From: CAYTID01 sp964437735 | Lineage (GTDB): Bacteria; Bacteroidota; Ignavibacteria; UBA10030; BY39 | Assembly (NCBI GenBank): GCA_964437735.1 | Contig: CAYTID010000065.1 | Coordinates: forward strand, 1-12,717 | Length of the DNA: 12,717 bases | Reading direction: 5' to 3' | Shown: piece after piece, positions 1 to 6,327 of the stretch | Layout of the letters: the number at the start of each line of letters is the position of its first letter | Position numbering within the stretch: position 1 is the stretch's first letter | Notes under the pieces: generated by a model | What the model was told of the DNA's origin: nothing | Database searches by the model: none | What the model saw: only the letters and a program-made list of their open reading frames with translations | Program-made: the position numbers and the translations under genes

Positions 1-81
1 TGAAATGAAATGAGCAGACTATGAATGTAGACGTTCTGATGGTCTTCTCTTCGGACCGGGGTTCGATTCCCCGCATCTCCA
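1..81 (+). ncRNA. ssrA: tmRNA (ssrA), 3' end only
   Basis: This is the 3' part of transfer-messenger RNA, which rescues stalled ribosomes by acting as both tRNA and mRNA. The tRNA-like end is clear: a T arm with stem CGGGG (57-61), loop TTCGATT (62-68) and stem CCCCG (69-73), then the 3' acceptor strand CATCTCC (74-80) and discriminator A81. Upstream, 'CTATGAATGTAGAC...TCTTCGGAC' has the layout of the tmRNA P2/T-arm junction (E. coli has ACTAAGCATGTAGTACC...TTTCGGAC), which separates it from an ordinary tRNA because no anticodon arm is present. The CCA tail is not encoded (CACAAA follows), so it must be added after transcription. The tag-peptide frame and 5' half lie outside the window. Confidence 0.9.
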
Positions 82-132
82 CAAATATTTAATGGGTAAG
101 TATCATTCCTCCCATGATGCTTTAAATGAAGC

Positions 133-169
133 CTGTCTGTGCGGACCTACCCCCTAAACGCGCAGGCAG
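133..169 (+). other. GC-rich 11-bp hairpin overlapping the next terminator
   Basis: The arm at 133-143 (CTGTCTGTGCG) pairs along its full 11 nt with 159-169 (CGCGCAGGCAG), using two G-T wobbles, with a 15-nt loop containing ACCTACCCCC. Its 3' arm shares bases 165-169 with the 5' arm of the terminator hairpin at 165-179, so the two structures cannot form together. This is the geometry of an antiterminator/terminator pair, but it may equally be leftover repeat sequence. No protein or known riboswitch core was recognised. Confidence 0.4.
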
Positions 170-191
170 AGCTTCTGCCCAATTTTTTTTT
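165..191 (+). terminator. Rho-independent terminator downstream of ssrA
   Basis: A six-base stem GGCAGA (165-170) pairs with TCTGCC (174-179) around a GCT loop. It is followed after CAA by a run of nine T (183-191). The run lies on the + strand about 100 nt past the tmRNA end, so it most likely ends the ssrA transcript. Confidence 0.6.
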
Positions 192-652
192 AGGAATCCG
201 CATCCTAAATATTTCCAATGGCAATAATCGATTCGATTTATTTCTTTTATCATCGTTGCAATTGGTTCTGAATTGCTGAAAAAGGAACGCATTCGTGTTT
301 CTGAACTGCATAGATTGGTACCTATATGCGCTTGATGTAAAAATGTTCTGAATGCTACCGGCTATTGAGAAAAAATTGAAAGCAAGATTCAAAACCACTG
401 AGAAGCAGAATTTTCACACGGTATTTGTCCGAATTGCGCAAATAAATTGTGTGACAAATTTCATCATAAAAGATAGAACCACCTTAAATATTTTGTAATA
501 TCTACATTTAATTTGTAATTATTGCAAATCAAGAGGTGGATTTTCTCTTGAATCCTCACGATTTTCTAAAAATATAATTATTTTAAAATTCACAGAACCT
601 GGCATGATAATAGAACCTATTATAGTAAATAACAATATAGAATATTTATAAC
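192..652. other. Gene-free stretch between ssrA and the response regulator
   Basis: About 460 bases with no convincing gene on either strand. The only longer open frame (147-398, - strand) has no recognisable domain and starts within the terminator area. Small inverted repeats are visible: TTTAGGA (189-195) with TCCTAAA (203-209), and TCAAGAG (529-535) with CTCTTGA (545-551). The hexamer AGAACC occurs three times (475, 594, 612). None matches a regulatory element I can name. The promoter of the receiver gene must lie in its last part. Confidence 0.5.
607..623. promoter_or_regulatory. Perfect 7-bp inverted repeat upstream of receiver gene
   Basis: ATAATAG (607-613) and CTATTAT (617-623) form a perfect inverted repeat around AAC. 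It ends 29 nt before the ATG at 653. Its position fits an operator or a promoter-overlapping site (TATTAT/TATAGT lies in its right arm), but this AT-rich motif could occur by chance. Confidence 0.25.
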
Positions 653-1036
653 ATGAAAATTCTAATTATCGACGACTCACCACATATACACGCAATGATA
701 GGCGTTATCCTCAAAAACGAAGGTTATAACGATATCTCACATGCTTATAACGGTATAGACGGTTTTAATGTCTTTTTAAAAATAAATCCTGACGTAATAT
801 TTCTCGATAATATCATGCCCAAATTAAATGGCATCAAAGTATTGGAACAGATAAGGGAAATTGATAAAGAAACAATAGTGATTATGCTAAGCTCAATTTC
901 GAATGCAGACTTCATTATTGAAGCTAAAATACTGGGTATAAATTATTATGTTTTGAAACCATTCCTACCCGACAAAATAAAAAGCGTAATAAAAAGATTT
1001 TCAAAACTAAGAGAAGAAATTCAACTAACAGCGTAA
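653..1036 (+). CDS. Single-domain response regulator (CheY-like receiver)
   Basis: A 127-residue receiver domain with nothing attached, so the output must pass through a protein partner and not direct DNA binding. The acidic Mg pocket is D7-D8, the phosphoacceptor is D52 (in LDNIMP), the switch Ser/Thr is S80 (MLSS, where T-A is more usual), the switch aromatic is Y99, and the conserved Lys is K102 followed by Pro-Phe. All receiver catalytic residues are therefore present and phosphorylation is expected. The size matches CheY/Spo0F-type proteins. No histidine kinase or chemotaxis gene lies nearby, so this is an orphan regulator and its partner cannot be read from context. The ATG at 653 starts directly with the usual beta-1 strand (KILIIDD). 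A strong terminator follows at 1074, so it is transcribed separately from tnaA. Confidence 0.93.
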   Translation: MKILIIDDSPHIHAMIGVILKNEGYNDISHAYNGIDGFNVFLKINPDVIFLDNIMPKLNGIKVLEQIREIDKETIVIMLSSISNADFIIEAKILGINYYVLKPFLPDKIKSVIKRFSKLREEIQLTA

Positions 1037-1073
1037 TTATTCATAACATCCTTTTTCATAAATAACTCCCTAG

Positions 1074-1100
1074 GGCAGACGAAAGTTTGCCTTTTTTTTT
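1074..1100 (+). terminator. Strong Rho-independent terminator after the receiver gene
   Basis: Stem GGCAGAC (1074-1080) pairs with GTTTGCC (1085-1091), with one G-T wobble, closed by a GAAA tetraloop and followed directly by nine T (1092-1100). It sits 37 nt past the receiver stop and insulates tnaA from read-through. Confidence 0.88.
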
Positions 1101-1154
1101 GCGAAAAACCTTTTTTTATAGTAAATTCATAAAAAACCAAAGAAAATTATCTCT

Positions 1155-2531
1155 ATGAAAACCATTATCGAACCATTCAAGATTAAATCTGTCGAACCAA
1201 TAAAATTTAGCACCAAAGAAGAACGAGAGAGAATTCTAAAAAATGCCGGTTACAATCCATTCTTAATCAAAGCAGAGGATGTAACGATAGATTTGCTTAC
1301 AGATAGTGGAACCTCGGCAATGAGCGCAAAGCAATGGAGTGGTATACTGGATGGGGATGAATCTTATGCCGGAGCACGTAGTTTTTTCAGATTTGAAAGA
1401 GCCGTAAAAGAGATAACAAATTTTAAAAACATTATACCGACACATCAGGGACGAGCTGCGGAAAAAATTTTATTCACAATTATGGGAGGCGAAGGGAAAT
1501 ACGTTCCAAATAATACACATTTTGATACTACGAGGGCAAACATTGAATTTAGCGGAGCGGAAGCAATTGATTTACCTTGTAAATATGGATGTGATCCCGA
1601 CACAATAGCCGATTTTAAAGGGAATATGGATATTGAGGCTCTTGATCTATTCATCAAACAAAAAGGTGCGGAAAATATCCCTATGATTATGATGACGGTT
1701 ACTAATAATTCTAACGGCGGACAACCTGTGTCGATGGAAAATATAAGGGAAGCAAAATATATTGCTGTAAAATATAATATTCCTTTTTTTATTGACGCCT
1801 GCCGGTTTGCTGAAAATGCCTATTTTATTAAGAAAAGAGAACCTGGATATCAAAATAAATCCATTAAAGAGGTCGCAAAAGAAATGTTCTCCTATGCTGA
1901 TGGTTGTACGATGAGTGCAAAAAAGGACGCTTTAGTAAACATGGGTGGATTTCTCGCATTAAATAATGAAGAACTTGCAATGAAAGCGAGAAACATTCTG
2001 GTTGTAACAGAAGGGTTTCCCACATATGGTGGTCTTGCCGGTCGAGACCTTGAAGCAATTGCTCAAGGATTAGAGGAGATACTTGATGAAGACTATTTAA
2101 GATACAGAATAAGGTCAGTGGAATATCTGGGTGAAAATTTGACTAAAGCCGGTGTACCGATACTTCAACCACCGGGTGGACATGCTATTTATATCAATGC
2201 TAAAAAGTTCTTACCTCATATTTTACCCGAATATTATCCGGGTCAAAGTATTGTGTGTGAATTATATTCACACGGGGGTATCCGTGCCGTAGAAATCGGA
2301 AGCGTTATGTTTGGAAAGTATGATAAAGTTTCAGGGAAATTAATTTCACCCTCGATGGAGCTTGTGCGACTTGCGATTCCGAGAAGGGTTTATACTCAAA
2401 GCCATATAGATTATGTAATTGAAGTAGTCACTGAGGTTTTTGCTAACCGTAATAAATTAAAAGGGTTAAAAATAACTTATGAAGCACCAATGCTCCGGCA
2501 TTTCACTGCAAATTTTGAACCTGTCAATTGA
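1155..2531 (+). CDS. tnaA: Tryptophanase (tryptophan indole-lyase)
   Basis: PLP enzyme of the beta-eliminating lyase family that splits L-tryptophan into indole, pyruvate and ammonia in the cytosol. The 458 residues match the family's usual length. The PLP lysine is K257 in MSAKKDALVNMGG; D214 and R217 (FFIDACR), Y71 and R100 are the other conserved cofactor residues. Substrate-defining positions favour tryptophan over tyrosine: D124 in FDTT (Asp133 in E. coli tryptophanase; Thr in tyrosine phenol-lyase), I381 in AVEIGS where tyrosine phenol-lyase has its phenol-binding Arg, and H449 in LRHFTA (E. coli His463; Phe in tyrosine phenol-lyase). Only 54 nt separate the upstream terminator from the ATG, so there is no room for a tnaC-type leader. 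It heads a likely four-gene operon, with the next ATG 6 nt past the stop. Confidence 0.95.
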   Translation: MKTIIEPFKIKSVEPIKFSTKEERERILKNAGYNPFLIKAEDVTIDLLTDSGTSAMSAKQWSGILDGDESYAGARSFFRFERAVKEITNFKNIIPTHQGRAAEKILFTIMGGEGKYVPNNTHFDTTRANIEFSGAEAIDLPCKYGCDPDTIADFKGNMDIEALDLFIKQKGAENIPMIMMTVTNNSNGGQPVSMENIREAKYIAVKYNIPFFIDACRFAENAYFIKKREPGYQNKSIKEVAKEMFSYADGCTMSAKKDALVNMGGFLALNNEELAMKARNILVVTEGFPTYGGLAGRDLEAIAQGLEEILDEDYLRYRIRSVEYLGENLTKAGVPILQPPGGHAIYINAKKFLPHILPEYYPGQSIVCELYSHGGIRAVEIGSVMFGKYDKVSGKLISPSMELVRLAIPRRVYTQSHIDYVIEVVTEVFANRNKLKGLKITYEAPMLRHFTANFEPVN

Positions 2532-2537
2532 TGTAAC

Positions 2538-3242
2538 ATGATTACATGTTCAGTTTGTAAAACTGAAAACCACCATTTGAATATAATATGTTCGAGCTGC
2601 GGCGGATTTATTCAAACCAAAATTGAAAACCTTGATCTTTTTTCAATCTTGGGTAAATTAATTGACAATCCCAAAAAAGCTTTTCTGATTATATCAGTAG
2701 CAAGGCATAAAAACTATTCGGTTTTTTTATCACTATTATTCGGTATTGCTTTTCTAAACATGATTTACGAGTCGATCCATATAGGTGATTTATTGAATGA
2801 AGACGGCTCGATTCTACTGTTGTTAGTTCTCATCGGTCCTCTAGTCGGAATTTCGTTGCTCTCTCTTTACAGTATTACTCTCCTAGTTGTTGCACGATTA
2901 CTTGTAGCTCCGGTAAAATTCAGAAATATATTTGCGGTCTGCTCTTATTCAACAATTCCATTTTCGATATTTTTTATTTTATTTTTTCCGATAAAACTTC
3001 TAACATTCGGTATAAGTCATTACGGAATATATCCTCCCGCCCAAATCATTAATCCAATTGTTTATTATATTTCGTTCTACTTGGAATTTATATTTTTCCT
3101 TTGGTTTTTATTTTTGAGTACCACAGGGATCAAAACCTTATATGATTTAAAAATTGTTAAAGCAATTTTATTGAATGGGATACAGCTTACCCTTTGGATC
3201 ACATCAATATATATTTTGATTAATTATTTCAGGACTTTATGA
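2538..3242 (+). CDS. Zinc-ribbon Yip1-type integral membrane protein, function unknown
   Basis: A 234-residue protein with an N-terminal four-cysteine zinc ribbon (C4-x2-C7, C18-x2-C21), an amphipathic linker (about 30-55), then four or five hydrophobic segments at about 60-78, 91-119, 131-154, 172-196 and 207-229. The pattern, including the NPKKAF lead-in and the 'CSYSTIPFSI' segment, resembles bacterial Yip1-domain membrane proteins. Bacterial members have no established function. The gene starts 6 nt after tnaA and its stop overlaps the next start by 4 nt (ATGA), so it is probably translationally coupled to the zincin gene. A role in membrane placement or regulation of the tryptophan pathway would be speculation. 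The Yip1 assignment is by eye only. Confidence 0.7.
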   Translation: MITCSVCKTENHHLNIICSSCGGFIQTKIENLDLFSILGKLIDNPKKAFLIISVARHKNYSVFLSLLFGIAFLNMIYESIHIGDLLNEDGSILLLLVLIGPLVGISLLSLYSITLLVVARLLVAPVKFRNIFAVCSYSTIPFSIFFILFFPIKLLTFGISHYGIYPPAQIINPIVYYISFYLEFIFFLWFLFLSTTGIKTLYDLKIVKAILLNGIQLTLWITSIYILINYFRTL

Positions 3243-3616
3243 ATATGGAAGAAAAAGTATTTGAGGAAATTGTTAATAAAGCTTTCGATGGACTTCCCGA
3301 TATGTTTAAGAATAATATTGATAATGTTCAATTTTTGATAGAAGATTACCCGACTCCGGAGCATGTTGCAAAATTAAATCTTTATTCAAAGGGGCAACTC
3401 CTTGGTTTATATGAAGGAATACCTCTGAAACATCGCAATACATGGTATGGAAGCTCAGGAACGGTTCCCGATAGAATCACATTATTTAAAAAAAATATTG
3501 AAGCGATCTCGTCCGATAAAAATATTCTGGAAAAAAAAATAAGGGAAGTACTGCTACATGAGATCGGACATTACTTCGGAATGACTGAAGAAGAAATACG
3601 TAATGCCGGATATTAA
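3239..3616 (+). CDS. Small zincin-like metallopeptidase (PF06262-type)
   Basis: A 125-residue cytosolic protein with HEIGHYFGMTEEEI near its C-terminus: zinc ligands H107 and H111, catalytic E108, and E117 in the position of the third ligand of the HExxHxxGxxE motif. Size and layout (N-terminal alpha/beta region, motif in the last 20 residues) match the 'metallopeptidase family protein/zincin-1' group of about 115-135 residues, whose substrates are unknown. There is no signal peptide or membrane segment. It overlaps the upstream membrane-protein gene by 4 nt. An alternative start is Met3 at 3245, but the overlapping ATG fits translational coupling. All motif residues are intact, so it should bind zinc; peptidase activity is only inferred. 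Confidence 0.82.
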   Translation: MNMEEKVFEEIVNKAFDGLPDMFKNNIDNVQFLIEDYPTPEHVAKLNLYSKGQLLGLYEGIPLKHRNTWYGSSGTVPDRITLFKKNIEAISSDKNILEKKIREVLLHEIGHYFGMTEEEIRNAGY

Positions 3617-3645
3617 AATAAAATAGACCGATATCCTAAATTATA

Positions 3646-5205
3646 ATGTATTATACTTTTAAGAATATATCGTTGATCGGTTTTTTTCTCGGGATAATAA
3701 CTTTCATAGTAATTTTATCGCTTCCTATTCCTCAGAGTTTTATAGAATATTCAATAAATAATACCGGAATTCCTTCTTCTAATGAAATGGTTATTAAAGT
3801 TGCAAACGGTATGAAAATCACACTCGGGTTACTTTGCCTTATGGTAATCTGGTGGTTAACAGAGGCGATTCCGATTCCTATAACTGGATTACTTCCTGCG
3901 ATAATGCTCCCGTTTTTTAAAGTACACGGTTGGCAACCTGACAATTTATTCGAATTTACTTTTCAGAAAACTTTAGCTAATTATGCTCATCCGGTTATCG
4001 GTTTATTTTTTGGATGTTTTTTACTCGCCGCAGCCATCAGAAAATTCGGGACGGATAAGAGATTAACATTTTGGATACTTACTAAAGGAAAAATAGCAGA
4101 TAGTCCAAAAAAAACACTTTTAGTAATAATGTATTTAACTGCTTTTGTTTCAATGTGGATATCGAATACTGCAACGGTTGCAATCATGCTGCCTATTGCG
4201 ATTGGCATACTAACTCAAACCGGAGGCGACATAAAGGGGAGTAATTTCGGTATTGCTCTTATGCTCGGAATTGCTTGGGCAGCCTCAATCGGAGGAGTAG
4301 GGACAATTATAGGCTCACCACCTAACGGAATAGCAATTTCAATTTTGAGTCAAAACCAATTGCCAACTCTGAATTTTCTTGATTGGATGAAAATAGGCAT
4401 TCCTTATGTAATAATATTTATTCCTGTCTGCTGGTTTCTATTAAGCAAAATATATCCTTACAAAGATGAAGTGAAAATAAATCAAAATTTTCTTCTTCAC
4501 GAAAAATCAAAATTGGGTAACATCGGAAGGGGAGAATATTTGACCGGAGGTGTATTTTTAGTAACAGTAATTTTATGGATATCCAACCCATTCTGGAAAT
4601 ATTTGTTACCCGATAATATATTCGACAGTTTCAGTTGGATAGATGAATATTCAATAGGCTTCGGGGCAGGTTTAATTTTGTTTTTCATCCCATTCAGTTT
4701 AAAAAAATTTGAAACAGTGCTTCATTGGAAAGATACAAGACATGTAGATTGGGGGACTTTAATATTATTCGGTGGGGGATTGGCTTTATCGGATGTCATG
4801 TTCAAAACAGGATTAGCAGGATATCTGGCAAATTCGTTTGTATACAGCTTTGGAACACCGCCGCATTTCTTGCTTTTATTTTTAATAATCGTGTTAATGT
4901 CATTTATGACGGAAATTACATCCAATACAGCAATCACTTCAATGATGGTTCCGATACTGATTGCAATTGCCGCTAATATTGGTATTGATCCGACAACTTT
5001 TGTGATAGGCGCTGCAATCGCTGCTTCAATGGCATTTATGCTTCCCGTTGCTACACCTCCGAATGCATTAGTTTACGGAACAGGATATGTGAAATTATCT
5101 AATATGATAAAAGCAGGATTTTGGCTTGACATTGTCGGTTGCTTCTTGACTTTTTCTGTGTTATATATATTTGGTTATTTAATATTTAAATTATTAATCA
5201 TTTAA
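3646..5205 (+). CDS. DASS/SLC13-family sodium:anion (dicarboxylate) symporter
   Basis: A 519-residue inner-membrane transporter with about 11 to 13 hydrophobic segments. It carries both family repeats: SNT at 173-175 (WISNTATVAIMLP) and SNT at 426-428 (TEITSNTAITSMMVP), and the matching substrate/sodium loops with GTIIGSPPN (219-227) and VATPPNALVYGTG (468-480). These are the hallmarks of the divalent anion:Na+ symporter family (NaDC, VcINDY, CitT, sulfate members). Conserved motifs suggest Na+ coupling and a C4-dicarboxylate or similar anion, but the substrate cannot be fixed from motifs alone. It lies 29 nt after the zincin gene and probably ends the tnaA operon, which would link amino-acid breakdown with anion uptake or exchange. 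No terminator is obvious right after it. Confidence 0.93.
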   Translation: MYYTFKNISLIGFFLGIITFIVILSLPIPQSFIEYSINNTGIPSSNEMVIKVANGMKITLGLLCLMVIWWLTEAIPIPITGLLPAIMLPFFKVHGWQPDNLFEFTFQKTLANYAHPVIGLFFGCFLLAAAIRKFGTDKRLTFWILTKGKIADSPKKTLLVIMYLTAFVSMWISNTATVAIMLPIAIGILTQTGGDIKGSNFGIALMLGIAWAASIGGVGTIIGSPPNGIAISILSQNQLPTLNFLDWMKIGIPYVIIFIPVCWFLLSKIYPYKDEVKINQNFLLHEKSKLGNIGRGEYLTGGVFLVTVILWISNPFWKYLLPDNIFDSFSWIDEYSIGFGAGLILFFIPFSLKKFETVLHWKDTRHVDWGTLILFGGGLALSDVMFKTGLAGYLANSFVYSFGTPPHFLLLFLIIVLMSFMTEITSNTAITSMMVPILIAIAANIGIDPTTFVIGAAIAASMAFMLPVATPPNALVYGTGYVKLSNMIKAGFWLDIVGCFLTFSVLYIFGYLIFKLLII

Positions 5206-5671
5206 TCTCTTATGATATTAAGGAAGAAAACCGAGAAAAATATTTAGAGCTTGTTAAGAATATACACAGTTATCGAACATGGACGAAACGCCAGATAATT
5301 TTATTGTCAGACTAATATAGTCTAATTCCCAAAGGCAAAATGAAATGAGACTTCTGAAAAATTATTTTATACTAATAAAACTGTCAAGCTGAGCTTGTCG
5401 GAATGTGAAATTGTAGGCACATATAAAAACTAAAGGCAAATGAAAAATTTAACCATTGTGACACTAAGCTCACTTAGAAATACTAAGTATTTTTTGTTTT
5501 TTTAGTGAAACTACTGACGAAGTCATCCCTTTGGGAGTGCCTAAGTGTCTTAGTGGTGAGTTTCGAGAGGTTCTCTTTGGTAAAATGTCCTGGTTCGACA
5601 GGCTCACAATGACTTTTAGAAGTCTCGAAAGATAAAACATTAATTGAAATAAAATAAAAATAAACATTTAT
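5206..5671. other. Non-coding stretch between DASS transporter and hemerythrin genes
   Basis: About 466 bases without a convincing gene. Its first part holds a 41-codon stop-to-stop frame on the + strand (5190-5312) without an ATG, reading LISYDIKEENREKY, possibly a gene remnant. Its middle and right parts are taken up by the nested inverted-repeat element at 5347-5626. Short - strand frames over 5470-5734 arise from that repeat and are not credible genes. Confidence 0.55.
5347..5626. repeat. Nested imperfect palindrome, MITE-like intergenic repeat
   Basis: Three pairs of inverted arms are nested around a T-rich centre. The outer pair is a perfect 9-mer, GAGACTTCT (5347-5355) with AGAAGTCTC (5618-5626). 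The middle pair is 5383-5403 with 5593-5613, 16 of 21 positions matching, with the shared core TGAGC(T/C)TGTCG. The inner pair is CACTAAG-CT-CACTTAG (5462-5477) against CTAAGTG-T-CTTAGTG (5541-5555), both 7-mers perfect. The TGAGCTTGTCG and cCTAAGTGTCTTAGTGG core motifs resemble short intergenic repeats that occur in many copies in diverse bacterial genomes (general knowledge). There is no transposase here, so any mobility would depend on enzymes elsewhere. Confidence 0.6.
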
Positions 5672-6154
5672 ATGAAAAATTATATTAATCCGCTCGCAAT
5701 ATTTATTTCTGAACATGCTGATTTGCTTGTTCATCTTCTAAAATTAAATTCCGTAACAAAATCAATAAAAAAGAACGGTTTGTCGAAAAAATCGCTTGAC
5801 ATAATCGCACATGTTATGGCAACTCTTGAATATGAGATCGGTCACCATAATAAACTTGAAGAAGATGCCTTATTCCCGATTCTTGAAAAACATGTGGAAG
5901 GTCCGACACAATTGCTAAAAGACGAGCACAAACAAATGTTCATCAGTTTTGCTAAGCTATATAAGGTATTCAATAAGGTGAATAAGGCAAAAATAAATAC
6001 GAAAAAGGATGTTGAATTGTTGACTACATCGACACAGGAAGTAGTACACATTTTTGTTAACCATATTCATAAAGAAAATTACATTTTATTTCCTTTACTG
6101 AAAAGGTTTTTAACCAAAGAGGAATTGCATAAAATTGCAGAAAAAATGATATAG
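5672..6154 (+). CDS. Hemerythrin-like (HHE cation-binding) domain protein
   Basis: A 160-residue all-helical soluble protein. Metal-ligand candidates are in the hemerythrin order: H15 (SEHADLL) in helix 1, H59 with E63/E64 (HHNKLEEDALFP) in helix 2, H86 (KDEHKQM) in helix 3, and H131-x3-E135 (NHIHKENYILFP) in helix 4. The duplicated H-x3-E...LFP pattern is typical of HHE proteins that hold a di-iron site and bind O2 or NO, or sense iron or redox state. The family's exact role is varied. It stands alone: a repeat-rich gap lies upstream and the next gene is convergent. The ATG at 5672 gives an N-terminus leading straight into helix 1. No Shine-Dalgarno is seen. DUF438/RIC-type functions are possible but the extra domains of those proteins are absent. 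Confidence 0.88.
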   Translation: MKNYINPLAIFISEHADLLVHLLKLNSVTKSIKKNGLSKKSLDIIAHVMATLEYEIGHHNKLEEDALFPILEKHVEGPTQLLKDEHKQMFISFAKLYKVFNKVNKAKINTKKDVELLTTSTQEVVHIFVNHIHKENYILFPLLKRFLTKEELHKIAEKMI

Positions 6155-6176
6155 GATCTTTTAAATTATCAAGCTC

Positions 6177-6198
6177 TTATTTTAATATTTTAAAATAA
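6177..6198. terminator. AT-rich hairpin after hemerythrin gene, possible weak terminator
   Basis: TTATTTTAA (6177-6185) and TTAAAATAA (6190-6198) are perfect 9-bp arms around TATT, starting 22 nt past the hemerythrin stop. GGATC (6154-6158) and GATCC (6203-6207) flank it as an outer pair. It has no GC-rich stem and no following T-run, so termination is uncertain. Confidence 0.3.
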
Positions 6199-6266
6199 TA
6201 TTGATCCAAAGTGAAAGACCACACTGCTTCATCTGCTATGTCGAGTGAGCCAGAACAAAATTTAAC

Positions 6267-6299
6267 AAAAAAAAGAGTCATCGATTTTACGATGACTCT
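6267..6299 (-). terminator. Rho-independent terminator of the peroxiredoxin-SDR-M28 operon
   Basis: On the - strand, AGAGTCATCG (6299-6290) pairs perfectly over 10 bp with CGATGACTCT (6283-6274) around a 6-nt loop. It is followed by an uninterrupted T-run read from 6274 to 6267. It begins 28 nt past the stop of the peptidase gene. Confidence 0.88.
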
Positions 6300-6327
6300 C
6301 CGGACTTATAAAACAGGATATTCAGAG

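Noticed and set aside
147..398. 83-codon open frame on the - strand
   Set aside because: No recognisable domain, composition rich in Ser/Asn/Phe without pattern, and it begins inside the loop of the ssrA-downstream hairpin; looks like chance.
57..652. Integrated element using the tmRNA 3' end as attachment site
   Set aside because: No integrase gene and no second copy of the T-arm/acceptor sequence were found in the window; GTTCGA at 5593-5598 belongs to the intergenic repeat.
1155..2531. Tyrosine phenol-lyase instead of tryptophanase
   Set aside because: Asp124, Ile381 and His449 are the tryptophanase states; the tyrosine enzyme has Thr, Arg and Phe there.
5440..5620. CRISPR array
   Set aside because: The repeats are inverted pairs, not regularly spaced direct repeats, and no cas gene is present.
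5470..5734. Two overlapping - strand open frames of 65 and 83 codons
   Set aside because: They read through the inverted-repeat element and into the start of the hemerythrin gene; their sequence (SKSHCEPVEPGHF, TLRHSQRDD) is the translation of repeat motifs, not a protein family.
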